A stretch of DNA of 64,000 nt from Mycolicibacter minnesotensis. GTDB taxonomy: Bacteria; Actinomycetota; Actinomycetes; Mycobacteriales; Mycobacteriaceae. The notes beneath the pieces are model-generated. The model did no database searches. It was not told the DNA's origin and saw only the letters and a list, made by a program, of their open reading frames with translations. Within the stretch, counting starts at the first letter, position 1. Each line of letters opens with the position of its first letter. Made by a program: the position numbers and the translations under genes. Below are positions 38,921 through 47,593 of the stretch, in pieces. The stretch is from NCBI RefSeq assembly GCF_010731755.1, contig NZ_AP022589.1, positions 2,108,001 to 2,172,000 on the forward strand, read 5' to 3'.

Positions 38921-40354
38921 ATGACCGAAGCCCCGGTGCTGACCAGCGCCGTCATGCCGATTGTCCGGATCGCGGTCCTGGCCGACAGCCGGTTGACCGA
39001 GATCGCTGTGCCTGCGGAGTTGCCGCTGCGCGAGATCATTCCCGCGGTGCAACGCCTGGTTGCCCCGGACACCGGTGACTCGGCCGACCCGGACGCTGGT
39101 GCGACGACCCGGCTGAGCCTGGCGCCGGTCGGCGGCGCCCCGTTCAGCCTGGACGCCAGCCTCGACACCGTCGGCGTGGTGGACGGCGACCTGTTGGCGC
39201 TGCGGCCCGTGCCGGTGGGGCCCGCAGCCCCCGGCATTGTGGAAGACATCGCCGACGCGGCCGTCATCTTCTCGGCCTCCAGGCTCAAGCCGTGGGGGAC
39301 CAAGCACATTCAACGCACAGCGTTGGCCGCCGGGACAGCAGTGGTCTTCGCGGCCACGGGGCTGGCTGCGGCCCACCGTGCCATCACTGGTGAGCCGACC
39401 GGTCTGATCGCTGCCGGGGTCATCGCATTGCTCACGGTGCTCGCCGCGCTGCTGTGCCGCTCTCGTTCGGCTGAAGCCGCACTCGCCCTGTCGATCGCGG
39501 CGTTGGTGCCGGTCGCGGCTGCGGGCGCCCTGGCGGTGCCGGGAGCGTTCAGCCCGGCACACGTGGTTCTGGGTGCAGCGGCGGTCAGTGCGTGGGCACT
39601 GATCTGCCTGATCCTGCCCCCCGGGGGTCGTGGGGAGCGCGGGATCGCGTTCTTCACCGCTGCCGTGGTGGTCGGCGTCGGGGTGCTGGCGGCAGCTGCC
39701 GTCGCATCCTTCTGGGCGCTTCCGCCGCTCAGCCTCGGATGCGGTCTGATCGCCGCCTCGCTGTTGTTGACCGTTGCCGCGCCGCAGGTTTCGGCGTTGT
39801 GGGCGCGTCTGCCGTTGCCGGTGATCCCGGCGCCGGGAGACCCGACCCCGTCGGCGCTGCCGGAGAGTGTCCTTGCCGACCTGCCGCGCCGCGTCCGTGT
39901 TACCGACGCCCACCAGACGGGCTTCATCGCCGGTTCCGTGTTGCTCGCCGTGCTCGGCTCGGTCGCCATCGCGTTTGCGCCTGAGGGACTTTCGGGTTGG
40001 GCCTGGTACGTGGTCGCGGGCATCGGCCTGGCTTCGGTGCTGCGGGCTCGGGTCTGGGACTCCGCGTGGTGCAAGGCGTGGCTGCTCGCCGAGCCGCACC
40101 TGGCCGCGATTGCGCTGCTGGTCGGCTACGCGGCCACCGGCCGCTACCTGGCCGCCGTGGGGGCCGTGGTGGTGCTGGCTGTCTTGGCCGCGGTGTGGGC
40201 GGTGGTCGCCTTGAGCCCGGCCGTGGGCTCGCCGGAGAGCTATTCGCTGCCGGTCCGCCGCCTGGTGGGCTTCCTGGCTTCGGGCATCGACGCCACCCTG
40301 ATCCCGGTCATGGCCTACCTGGTCGGCATTTTCGCCTGGGTTCTGTCTCGATGA
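38921..40354 (+). CDS. eccD3: ESX-3 membrane channel component EccD3
   Basis: A 477-aa integral membrane protein. The first 100 residues form a ubiquitin-like cytosolic domain (PIVRIAVLADSRLTEIAVPA, then LDTVGVVDGDLLALRPV). About eleven hydrophobic helices follow from residue 130 to the C-terminus, which ends right after the last helix (YLVGIFAWVLSR). EccD dimers line the cavity of the ESX core complex. It overlaps mycP3 by 4 bp (ATGA). The 504-codon frame on the opposite strand is a composition artefact. Confidence 0.93.
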   Translation: MTEAPVLTSAVMPIVRIAVLADSRLTEIAVPAELPLREIIPAVQRLVAPDTGDSADPDAGATTRLSLAPVGGAPFSLDASLDTVGVVDGDLLALRPVPVGPAAPGIVEDIADAAVIFSASRLKPWGTKHIQRTALAAGTAVVFAATGLAAAHRAITGEPTGLIAAGVIALLTVLAALLCRSRSAEAALALSIAALVPVAAAGALAVPGAFSPAHVVLGAAAVSAWALICLILPPGGRGERGIAFFTAAVVVGVGVLAAAAVASFWALPPLSLGCGLIAASLLLTVAAPQVSALWARLPLPVIPAPGDPTPSALPESVLADLPRRVRVTDAHQTGFIAGSVLLAVLGSVAIAFAPEGLSGWAWYVVAGIGLASVLRARVWDSAWCKAWLLAEPHLAAIALLVGYAATGRYLAAVGAVVVLAVLAAVWAVVALSPAVGSPESYSLPVRRLVGFLASGIDATLIPVMAYLVGIFAWVLSR

Positions 40355-41781
40355 CCGTTGCCGCACAGCACAGCCGGGGTCTGCCGGTGGCTCGAGCCGC
40401 CGGCGCTGCGGTACTGGCAGCGTTGTTGACCAGCGCGCCCGCCCTGGCGATCACCCCGCCCACGATCGACCCGACAGTCCCGCTGCCCAGCGGGGCGCCG
40501 GGCCCTGTCACGGCTATGGAACAGCGCGGCGACTGCGCCTTCTCGGCTTTGATGCCCGGCAGCGAAGTCAACACCGTGCCGGCCGGACAGCGCCTGCTCG
40601 ACCTGTCCGCAGCCTGGCAGTTCTCCCGCGGTGAGGGGCAGACCGTTGCTGTCATCGACACGGGCATCCGGCCGGGGCCGCGTCTGGCGGCAGTGGAACC
40701 CGGCGGCGACTACATCGGAGCCACCGATGGGCTGACCGACTGTGATGGGCACGGCACGCTGGTCGCCGGGATCGTCGCGGGCCTGCCCGCGTCAGATGGG
40801 TCGGACGGCTTCAGCGGCGTGGCCCCGGCGGCGCGACTGTTGGGACTGCGGACCGCATCTGCGGCCATCTCGCCACGGCTGTCGGGAGACGACCCGCGCA
40901 CCACGCGGGTGATCACCGATATCACCGCGCTGTCGCGGGCGATCGTGCATGCCGCCGACCTCGGTGCTCGGGTCATCACCATCTCCACCACGACCTGCCT
41001 TCCGGCCGACCGCAATGTCGACCAGACGGCGCTGGGCGCGGCCCTGCGGTACGCGGCGGTGGAGAAGGACGCGCTGATCGTGGCGGCCGCCGGTGATGCC
41101 GGACAGACCGGATCGGTCGGTGGGGGCGGGGAGGCCTGCGAGTCGAATCCGCTGACTGACCTGAGCCGTCCGCAGGACCCCCGCAACTGGGCCGGTGTGA
41201 CGTCACTGTCGGTGCCGTCCTGGTGGCATCCCTACGTGCTCTCGGTGGCTTCGCTGGCTTCCAGCGGCCGGCCATCCGGCTTCACCATGGCCGGACCGTG
41301 GGTCGGTGTGGCCGCCCCCGGCGAGGAGATCGTCTCGGTGAGTAACCGCGAGGACGGTGGCCTGGCCAACGCCTTGCCTGGCAACCAGGGCAAGCTGGTT
41401 CCGCTCAGCGGTACCGGTTACGCCGCTGGTTACGTGGCGGGGGTGGCCGCGTTGGTTCGCAGCCGCTACCCCGAGCTGAATGCCATGCAGGTGGCGCATC
41501 GGATCGTCGCCACCTCCCACAACTCTGCTCGCGCACCCTCAGACGTGGTGGGTGCCGGAATCATCGACCCGGTGGCGGCTCTGACCTGGGAATTGTCCCC
41601 GGTAGCCGACCCAGCCGCTTCGCCTGCAAAGAAGGTCTCTCCGCCTCCGGCGCCGCAACCCGAGGACCCCGCGCCCCGGATCGTGGCCTTCGCCGGTACC
41701 GCGCTACTGGCCGGCTTGGTCGTCGCTGTCGCCACCGGCGCCGCGGCGGCAGCCCGCCGACGAAAGGAAAATCAACTGTGA
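40351..41781 (+). CDS. mycP3: ESX-3 mycosin MycP3 with a substituted active site (probable pseudoprotease)
   Basis: A 476-aa subtilisin-like membrane-anchored protein of ESX-3, with a signal sequence (cleavage near ALA at residues 31-33), a peptidase domain, a Pro-rich linker and a C-terminal transmembrane helix (residues about 447-468) before RRRKENQL. The catalytic Asp (VIDTG, D103) and His (DGHGT, H134) are present. The nucleophile motif, normally SGTSYAAGYV, reads SGTGYAAGYV, so the Ser is Gly356 (codon GGT). The oxyanion Asn motif AAAGN reads AAAGD (Asp249). Peptide hydrolysis is therefore not expected. The frame is intact and both neighbours overlap it, so a structural role in the ESX complex probably keeps it. 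Confidence 0.92.
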   Translation: MTVAAQHSRGLPVARAAGAAVLAALLTSAPALAITPPTIDPTVPLPSGAPGPVTAMEQRGDCAFSALMPGSEVNTVPAGQRLLDLSAAWQFSRGEGQTVAVIDTGIRPGPRLAAVEPGGDYIGATDGLTDCDGHGTLVAGIVAGLPASDGSDGFSGVAPAARLLGLRTASAAISPRLSGDDPRTTRVITDITALSRAIVHAADLGARVITISTTTCLPADRNVDQTALGAALRYAAVEKDALIVAAAGDAGQTGSVGGGGEACESNPLTDLSRPQDPRNWAGVTSLSVPSWWHPYVLSVASLASSGRPSGFTMAGPWVGVAAPGEEIVSVSNREDGGLANALPGNQGKLVPLSGTGYAAGYVAGVAALVRSRYPELNAMQVAHRIVATSHNSARAPSDVVGAGIIDPVAALTWELSPVADPAASPAKKVSPPPAPQPEDPAPRIVAFAGTALLAGLVVAVATGAAAAARRRKENQL

Positions 41782-42758
41782 GCTCGCAAATGACCACCAT
41801 TCCCCGGCCCGGCCCGGCCCGAATCGCCTTGGTGTTGTTGGCCGTTGTGCCTGCAGTGCTGGCCAACCCGTGGGAGACCAGCGCCCAGCGCTGGGCGCTT
41901 GCCGTCGGTGTGCTCGTGACGATCCTGCTGCTCGGCTGGTGGCAGGGCCTGCACTTCACCACCATCGCGCGGCGTCGTATCGCCATGCTGCGTTCGGGCG
42001 GGGGTGCGCACAGCGACCGCCGTGCGGTCGCCGGCGTAAAGGCAACGGCAGCACTGCGGATCACGGCCTCTGCTGCGGGGGATGCGCTGCCGCTGGAACT
42101 GATCGCGGATTACCTGAACCGATACGGCCTGCGTGCCGACGCCGTCCGTGTCACCAGCCGTGACACCCGATCGGCTTCCGACGCGGGCGCCAGCGACACC
42201 TGGATCGGCCTGACCTATTCGGCGGCAGCGAACCTGGCTGCGCTGCAAGCACGTTCGGCGTCGGTCCCGCTGCAAAGTACCGTCGACGTCGCCGTCCGGC
42301 GACTCGCCGATCATCTGCGTGAGATCGGCTGGGAAACCGTGACCGTCGCCAGAGATGAGGTTCCCGCCCTGGTGGATCCCAATGCCAGGGAGGCGTGGCG
42401 CTCGGTGATCGACGGCTCCGGTGATCACGTCGCCGCCTACCAGGTGGGGATCGATGCGGCGCTGGCCGACACGCTCAGCCGGATCCGGGCTGCTCATGCC
42501 GACGAGACCTGGACGGCACTGGAGTTCGCCGAAGACGGTGGCCAGCGGACGGTCGCGGTGGCCTGCGCCCTGCGTACCGGGTCGGCGCCCGACTGCGTCC
42601 CGGTGGCAGGTCTGATATCGCAGCAGGGCAACCAGCGCAACGCACTGCGAGGCTTGCACCCGTTGTCCGGCATTCGTTTGGACGGCCACGCCGCCCTGTC
42701 CGGAGACGATCTCGCCGGCCTGCGGTGGCCCGTGGCCGCAGCAGCGCCTGCACGCTAG
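41778..42758 (+). CDS. eccE3: ESX-3 membrane protein EccE3
   Basis: A 326-aa protein closing the operon. Two N-terminal transmembrane helices (ARIALVLLAVVPAVLANPW and WALAVGVLVTILLLGWWQG) are followed by a cytosolic domain of about 260 aa with the EccE pattern LEFAEDGGQRTVAVACALRT and a LHPLSGIRLDGHA end. EccE sits at the periphery of the core complex. The GTG at 41778 overlaps the mycP3 stop as GTGA; an ATG four codons later is an alternative. It ends at a hairpin shared with the convergent hydrolase gene. Confidence 0.9.
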   Translation: MSSQMTTIPRPGPARIALVLLAVVPAVLANPWETSAQRWALAVGVLVTILLLGWWQGLHFTTIARRRIAMLRSGGGAHSDRRAVAGVKATAALRITASAAGDALPLELIADYLNRYGLRADAVRVTSRDTRSASDAGASDTWIGLTYSAAANLAALQARSASVPLQSTVDVAVRRLADHLREIGWETVTVARDEVPALVDPNAREAWRSVIDGSGDHVAAYQVGIDAALADTLSRIRAAHADETWTALEFAEDGGQRTVAVACALRTGSAPDCVPVAGLISQQGNQRNALRGLHPLSGIRLDGHAALSGDDLAGLRWPVAAAAPAR

Positions 42759-42776
42759 CCGAGCGTCTCGGGCTAG
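42755..42776. terminator. Bidirectional hairpin at the end of the ESX-3 operon
   Basis: CTAGCCGAG (42755-42763) pairs with CTC-G-GGCTAG (42767-42776) around CGT with a single bulged G. It spans the stop codon regions of eccE3 and the convergent hydrolase gene, so it can serve both. Confidence 0.5.
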
Positions 42777-43966
42777 AACATGTACGGCCGCAGGAAGGCT
42801 GTCATTCGGCGGAGGTAGGTCGGCTGGCTGACGTGCAGCACGTGGTTTCCTGGGAACCAGTGCAGCGCGCACTGATCCCAGTGGTGCCAGAGCATTTCGG
42901 ACTGTTCCGGTGGTGCCAGCCGGTCGCCTAACCCGGTGATGATGAGTCGGCGTTCCTTGGCCACCAGCGGGGTGTAGTTCAGCGGTGAGTGGAAAGCCGT
43001 CGCGGCGCCGAAGGCATCGTTGCCGACGTGTCCCAGCAGTTGCGCGCCGTGCAACACCACATTGGCCGGAAACCAGTCCCGGATCTCTGATTCGACGGAG
43101 ACCACCGGCACATTCGGGATCACCGCCTGCAGTCGCGGTTCGACAGCGGCGAGCAGGGCACTGGTGTAACCGCCCAGGGACAGGCCGGTCAACGCAAAGC
43201 GGTCGACACCAGTGGACTCCAGGTAGTCGATCATCGAACGGAAGTCGTGAACCGCTTGGGCCATCGCCTCGGCGAAGCCGGACATGCCGTGCGAGAAGTA
43301 GCCGTATCCGCTGAAGGGCGACAACTTTTCAGCGCGTCCGCCGTGAAAGGGCAACGTGAACAATGCGACGTCGTACCCGGAACGGAAGAACCAGGGCAGC
43401 GAGAAGAAGAGCCCATTGAACAGGTAGGCCGACCCCATGAACCCGTGGATGACGCACAGCGTCGGCCGGGGTCCGTCGTCGTGACGCCAGTGCTGAAACC
43501 GCGCCGTGTTGTTGTTGCCGAGGGCATGCCAGGAATCGCGCATGGCCGGGTTGATCGCTTCGAAGCTGCTCGCAAACGACACGTTTTCGACCGAACCGCG
43601 TGCAACCCGCTCGGCCAACGGATTGGCGCGTCGGGCCGATACCCGGGGCAGCGTGGTGGGCGCCGGGAAGGAGCGTTTCGGGTCATGGGCTGATGCCAGG
43701 TCGGCGTAGAACCCCAGCCGTTCCCGCTCCTGCCGGGACTGTTTGCGACCGACCGCCGTGGTGAGTACCGAGGGGATCATCGCGGCCGCCACCATGGAGG
43801 CGACCGCGGTGCGCAGCCCGATATCGGCGACGGCCGAAACATCCACGATCGCCTTCTCCCGCAACGTCAACTCGCTGCGATGCGGCAGGCCCTGAGCGCC
43901 GGCGTCGGCCCCTGGGACGTCGGGAATCGGGATGGGCGGGTTGAGAGGGGTGACGTCAGTGGTCAC
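42773..43966 (-). CDS. Alpha/beta-hydrolase, Rv0293c-like
   Basis: A 397-aa protein ending the ESX-3 neighbourhood on the opposite strand. The C-terminal 250 residues are an alpha/beta-hydrolase with the oxyanion block CVIHGFMGS, the nucleophile elbow LTGLSLGGYTS (Ser), and a late HW/GNHVLH segment with the likely catalytic His. The N-terminal 120 residues are helical and carry a hydrophobic stretch (LRTAVASMVAAAMIPSVL), perhaps a membrane contact. The start is GTG at 43966. In M. tuberculosis the homologue Rv0293c also converges with eccE3, so the link to ESX-3 may be positional only. The substrate is unknown. Confidence 0.78.
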   Translation of the reverse strand: MTTDVTPLNPPIPIPDVPGADAGAQGLPHRSELTLREKAIVDVSAVADIGLRTAVASMVAAAMIPSVLTTAVGRKQSRQERERLGFYADLASAHDPKRSFPAPTTLPRVSARRANPLAERVARGSVENVSFASSFEAINPAMRDSWHALGNNNTARFQHWRHDDGPRPTLCVIHGFMGSAYLFNGLFFSLPWFFRSGYDVALFTLPFHGGRAEKLSPFSGYGYFSHGMSGFAEAMAQAVHDFRSMIDYLESTGVDRFALTGLSLGGYTSALLAAVEPRLQAVIPNVPVVSVESEIRDWFPANVVLHGAQLLGHVGNDAFGAATAFHSPLNYTPLVAKERRLIITGLGDRLAPPEQSEMLWHHWDQCALHWFPGNHVLHVSQPTYLRRMTAFLRPYMF

Positions 43967-44024
43967 GGGTCACGGCCTTTCTCGCGTGCGGTTCGCACGG
44001 ACCCTTACTGATCCCGGTGCGACG

Positions 44025-44924
44025 TCAACCGGATGGTAACTCGATCTTGAACAGCCGCGCGGCATTGTCGTGCAGAACCCCTCGTAGCCAGGCGTCGTCG
44101 ATCCCGGGAAGTGCGGTGATCGCGTCCAGGGCCTCGCGGTAGCCGTAGGGGATATTGGGAAAGTCGCTGCCGAACAGGATCCGCTCGCCCGCCACGCGCA
44201 ATCGGGGGTCGACCCCGGAGGGAAAGGGCATGAACGCGTCGACGAAGGACGTGAACGCCATGGTGGTGTCGAGATGCACGCGCGGCGAACTCAGGCAGAT
44301 GTCCAGAAATTCATCGTATTCCGGCATGCCCATGTGCGCGACGATCAAGGCCAGTCCAGGATGCCGACGCAGCAATCGCCGAATCGGCTCGGGCCCGGTG
44401 AAGCGCCCGGGCTGCGGTCCGGATCCGCAGTGGATCACCACGGGTATGCCGGCGTCTTCGATCACGCCCCAGACGTTGTCGAGTAGGGGATCGTTCGGAT
44501 CGTAGTCGCCGACTTGGATGTGTGCCTTGAAGATTCGGGCTCCGTCACGGATCGCCTTGTCAACGTATTCGGCTGCCCCGGGCTCGGGATAGAACGTTGC
44601 CGTAGGCAGGCAATCCGTTGTGTCGCGGGCGAATTGTGCCGCCCACTGATTGAGCCAGGCGGCCATGTCCGGCTTGTGCGGATACACCAGGGAGGTGAAT
44701 CGTCGGACACCGAATGCGCGCAGCGCGTCCACCCGTTCAGCCTCGTCCATCCGATAGGTGATCGGCCACGGGCGTCCGACCATCGGGCCCGCCGAGTCGA
44801 AGTAGTTCCAGACCTTGTCCATGACCGACTTGGGCATGAAGTGGGTATGGACGTCGATGATCCCGGGAAGTCCGAGGCTCGCCCACAGCTGGCGCACAGA
44901 GGCGGCCTCGTCGGCGTGGGTCAT
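44025..44924 (-). CDS. Amidohydrolase family protein (metal-dependent TIM barrel)
   Basis: A 299-aa amidohydrolase-2 family protein, a relative of decarboxylases and lactonases of this class. Metal-binding HxH is in IDVHTHFMPKS, later ligands lie in VVIHCGSG and IVAHMGMPEYDEF, and the terminal Asp is in LFGSDFPNIPYG. The ATG at 44924 overlaps the stop of bluB by 4 bp (ATGA) and has GGGGGA upstream, so the two genes are coupled. The very long upstream extension overlaps bluB and is not coding. The reaction cannot be fixed from sequence; hydrolysis or decarboxylation of a ring acid is plausible. Confidence 0.8.
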   Translation of the reverse strand: MTHADEAASVRQLWASLGLPGIIDVHTHFMPKSVMDKVWNYFDSAGPMVGRPWPITYRMDEAERVDALRAFGVRRFTSLVYPHKPDMAAWLNQWAAQFARDTTDCLPTATFYPEPGAAEYVDKAIRDGARIFKAHIQVGDYDPNDPLLDNVWGVIEDAGIPVVIHCGSGPQPGRFTGPEPIRRLLRRHPGLALIVAHMGMPEYDEFLDICLSSPRVHLDTTMAFTSFVDAFMPFPSGVDPRLRVAGERILFGSDFPNIPYGYREALDAITALPGIDDAWLRGVLHDNAARLFKIELPSG

Positions 44925-45571
44925 CGTATCCCCCAAGTGTTTTCGGAGACGAAATCGCTCAACGGCTGTCGGTAGGCCCACTCGTCGGCTTCCAAGGCCG
45001 GCCGGTCCGGAAACTCCGGGACCGGTCCGAGGCACAGCACAGCCACCGGCTCGGCGTCGGCGGGCATACCCACCATCTCCGCCAACGCCTGCGGTTCGAA
45101 CAGGGACACCCAACCCATCCCCAGTCCCTCTGCGCGGGCGGCAAGCCACAGGTTCTGAATCGCACACGAAACCGACGCCAGATCCATCTGAGGAAGCGTG
45201 CGCCGGCCGAAGATGTGCGCCTGCCGACCATCGCGCAACGCCACCACCAACAGTTCGGCACACTCCCGGATGCCCTCCACTTTCAGGGCCAAGAACTCCT
45301 GTTCCCGACGGCCCAGCGCGCGGGCAGTGCGATGGCGCTCCTCGTCGACCAGGGCGTGGATACGCTGCCGAAGGACGTCGTCGGTGATCCGGATGAATCG
45401 CCACGGCTGCATGAGGCCCACGCTCGGTGCGGCGTGGGCGGCCGCCAGCAGCCGGGTCAGGACGTCCGGGTCGATCGTGCTGTCGGGGGAGAACCGGCGC
45501 ATGTCTCGGCGCTCGGCGATCACCCGGTACACGGCTTGGCGCTCCTGCTCGGTGAACGATGGATCAGCCAC
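44921..45571 (-). CDS. bluB: 5,6-dimethylbenzimidazole synthase BluB
   Basis: A flavin-destroying nitroreductase-fold enzyme of 216 aa that converts reduced FMN to 5,6-dimethylbenzimidazole, the lower ligand of vitamin B12. The marks are VIAERRDMRRFSPD at the N-terminus, AHAAPSVGLMQPWRFI, and AARAEGLGMGWVSLFEP. Start choice: the GTG at 45571 has TACCAT exactly six bases upstream, a leaderless layout, and gives normal length; the longer frame adds a Cys-rich stretch without counterpart. It corresponds to M. tuberculosis Rv0306. No other cobalamin gene is in the window. Confidence 0.85.
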   Translation of the reverse strand: MADPSFTEQERQAVYRVIAERRDMRRFSPDSTIDPDVLTRLLAAAHAAPSVGLMQPWRFIRITDDVLRQRIHALVDEERHRTARALGRREQEFLALKVEGIRECAELLVVALRDGRQAHIFGRRTLPQMDLASVSCAIQNLWLAARAEGLGMGWVSLFEPQALAEMVGMPADAEPVAVLCLGPVPEFPDRPALEADEWAYRQPLSDFVSENTWGIR

Positions 45572-45608
45572 GGGATCATGGTAGGAGCCACACGAAGGGA
45601 CGCCCCTC

Positions 45609-45947
45609 ATGAACCGTTCGCAACTGCTCGACCACTTCTCCGCCGACAACGCCGGCGACGTGGTCTACGGCGAGCCCCACCAGACCCCGGACGGCACGAC
45701 GGTGATCACCGCCGCACGGGTTACCGCCTCGGGACCCGACGGTTCGCGAGTGACCGCCACGCCGCTGGGGGTGATGGTGATCCGCGGCGAGAAGGCCAAA
45801 TGGGTGGCTGCCGTCGACGCCAATCGGATCGGGATGGTGGGAGTGCTTACCGGGCTGTTGTCCGCGGTCATCACCTGCCTGGCAGTGCTGCGTCGACCGC
45901 CCTGGCCGGACCTTCGAGCGGGCGCGCTTCGCGGTGATGGGAACTGA
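45609..45947 (+). CDS. GerW/YtfJ-like small protein with C-terminal membrane segment
   Basis: A 112-aa protein. The N-terminal part has the motif VVYGEPHQTPDGTTVITAARV, which resembles the GerW (YtfJ) family, then a strand-rich segment ending in GVMVIRGEKAKWVAAVD. Residues about 74-93 (IGMVGVLTGLLSAVITCLAVL) form a hydrophobic helix, probably membrane-bound. The ATG has GAAGGGA upstream. It overlaps the start of the PAP2 gene by about 11 bp and diverges from bluB. Its counterpart near M. tuberculosis Rv0306-Rv0308 is uncharacterised. No function is proposed. Confidence 0.65.
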   Translation: MNRSQLLDHFSADNAGDVVYGEPHQTPDGTTVITAARVTASGPDGSRVTATPLGVMVIRGEKAKWVAAVDANRIGMVGVLTGLLSAVITCLAVLRRPPWPDLRAGALRGDGN

Positions 45948-46638
45948 CGGGGTGACAGCGCGCAAAGCGCACGCAGTCGCGTTGAGTTCGGTGGTGGCCG
46001 CGGCGGCGGTCTATGTGCTGATGCTGGTGGGTTACCTGCAGGGTTGGGGGTGGCTGGCCGGCATTGACGCGGCCGCACTGGACGCAAGCTACGACATAGC
46101 GGTCAAACACCCCGGGTGGGTGCGCTGGTGGGACGGCGTCTCGACCTACTTGGCTCCCGCGGTGTTCCGGGCGGTGTGCATGGTGGTGGCGGTGGTCGCG
46201 TTGCTGCGTGGGCGGTTGCGTGCCGCGCTGTTCCTACTGGTTGCGGTGGAGACGAGCGGGCTACTCACCATGGTGGCCAAGGGCTCGGTTGGTCGGCCGC
46301 GTCCGGTGACCGCGCTGGTTTCGGCGAGCTCGACGTCCTTTCCCTCCGGGCATGCGCTGGGGGTGATGGTCGGCGTCGGCGCGTTGCTGGTGTTGGTGTT
46401 GCCGGTGCTCAGGCGCAGCGCCAGGGTGGCGGCGCTGGCTGTCGGGGTGCTGGTGGTGGCCGGGGTCGGGGTCGCCCGGGTTGCGCTGAATGTGCACCAT
46501 CCGTCCGACGTGCTCGCCGGTTGGGCCCTGGGCTGGGTCTATCTGGTGGGCTGGGCTCTGGTCTTCACACCGTGGCGGCGACCAGGGTTGCCCGGATCCC
46601 GCGGCGCACTGCAGGAGGCTCGTGATGACCAGCCGTGA
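45937..46638 (+). CDS. PAP2-family membrane phosphatase
   Basis: A 233-aa integral membrane protein of the type 2 phosphatidic acid phosphatase family. The three catalytic motifs are present and in order: KGSVGRPRP, SFPSGHA, and RVALNVHHPSDVLAG. About six transmembrane helices surround them. Candidate substrates are lipid pyrophosphates (for example polyprenyl pyrophosphate) or phosphatidate; sequence alone does not decide. The ATG at 45937 is directly preceded by an in-frame GTG. It overlaps both the upstream GerW-like gene and the downstream small Cys protein gene, so the three form an operon. It corresponds to Rv0308. Confidence 0.87.
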   Translation: MGTDGVTARKAHAVALSSVVAAAAVYVLMLVGYLQGWGWLAGIDAAALDASYDIAVKHPGWVRWWDGVSTYLAPAVFRAVCMVVAVVALLRGRLRAALFLLVAVETSGLLTMVAKGSVGRPRPVTALVSASSTSFPSGHALGVMVGVGALLVLVLPVLRRSARVAALAVGVLVVAGVGVARVALNVHHPSDVLAGWALGWVYLVGWALVFTPWRRPGLPGSRGALQEARDDQP

Positions 46639-46861
46639 CGCCGATCCGGTGGGAGAGCTCGTCTGCTCCCGCAAAGGCTGCAGCGCCGAGGCGCAGTACG
46701 GCATGTTGTGGAACAACGCCAAGCTGCACACCCCCGAACGGCGGAAAGTCTGGCTCGCGTGTCCTGAGCACCGGGACTATTTCCGCGACTATCTGTCGTC
46801 GCGCGGTCTGTTCCGGGAACAGGTGCCGGTGGAAGATCTGCCGCGCCGTGCCGAGTCGTGA
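46625..46861 (+). CDS. Small Cys-His protein (zinc-ribbon-like), unknown function
   Basis: A 78-aa protein with a possible zinc site formed by CSRKGC near residue 14 and ACPEH near residue 45. Between them lies a basic, aromatic segment (YGMLWNNAKLHTPERRKVW). Similar short proteins are common in actinobacteria and are often misnamed acetone carboxylase in databases. The ATG at 46625 overlaps the end of the PAP2 gene, so translation is probably coupled. Function unknown. Confidence 0.7.
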   Translation: MTSRDADPVGELVCSRKGCSAEAQYGMLWNNAKLHTPERRKVWLACPEHRDYFRDYLSSRGLFREQVPVEDLPRRAES

Positions 46862-46919
46862 CCCCGGCGCGCCGTGATCGGTGTTTGACCGGCTCCCGGC
46901 GTGCGCAGATGATGAGGAG

Positions 46920-47576
46920 ATGCGCCGACTGCTCAGTTCGTTCAGCGCTGCGCTGTGCACAGTTGCCGCGGCCCTGACCTCGGCACCGGGAGCCCAAGCC
47001 GACGTGGCGCCGTGGTTTGCCTCCTCGGTCGGCAACGCCAGCCAGGTGATTTCGGTGGTGGGGGTAGGCGGTTCGGACGCCAAGATGGACGTCTACCAGC
47101 GCGGTGCCACAGGCTGGCAGCCAGTGGCCGCCGGAATTCCGACGCACGTCGGTTCGGCGGGCATGGCAGCCAAGGCGAAGAGCGGCTACCCGGCAACACC
47201 GATGGGCGTCTTCACCCTGCCGTACGCGTTCGGCACCGCGCCCAACCCCGGCGGCGGGCTGCAGTACGTGCAGGTCGGTTCCGACCATTGGTGGGATGGC
47301 GATGACCACAGTCCGACCTTCAACACCATGCAGGTCTGCAAGAAGGCGCAGTGCACGTTCGACACCAGCGAGAGCGAAAACCTCGAGATTCCGCAGTACA
47401 AGCACGCTGTGGTGATGGGGGTCAATGCCGCCCGCACGCCCGGTGACGGCGCCGGCTTCTTCTTTCACACCACCGACGGCGGTCCGACCGCGGGTTGTGT
47501 GGCCATCGACGACGCCAAGCTGGTGCAGATCATCCAGTGGTTGCGCCCCGGCGCCGTGATGGCGATCGCGAAGTAG
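46920..47576 (+). CDS. Exported YkuD (L,D-transpeptidase-like) domain protein
   Basis: A 218-aa exported protein with a clear signal peptide (MRRLLSSFSAALCTVAAALT, then SAPGAQA before the mature DVAPW). The YkuD-like domain has MGVFTLPYAFG, and the active-site block HTTDGGPTAGCVAID contains the His and Cys expected of L,D-transpeptidases. Family members act on peptidoglycan stem peptides. It resembles M. tuberculosis Rv0309, where the enzymatic role is less certain than for the Ldt enzymes. The ATG at 46920 was chosen for the signal peptide; a GTG at 46881 is in frame. Confidence 0.82.
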   Translation: MRRLLSSFSAALCTVAAALTSAPGAQADVAPWFASSVGNASQVISVVGVGGSDAKMDVYQRGATGWQPVAAGIPTHVGSAGMAAKAKSGYPATPMGVFTLPYAFGTAPNPGGGLQYVQVGSDHWWDGDDHSPTFNTMQVCKKAQCTFDTSESENLEIPQYKHAVVMGVNAARTPGDGAGFFFHTTDGGPTAGCVAIDDAKLVQIIQWLRPGAVMAIAK

Positions 47577-47593
47577 TCCTCAGGCCTGCTCGG

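Noticed and set aside
38852..40366. Long open frame (504 codons) opposite eccD3
   Set aside because: Codon and amino acid composition (Arg/Gln/Gly/His-rich, no motif) is that of an antisense shadow of a GC-rich gene, and eccD3 on the other strand is unequivocal.
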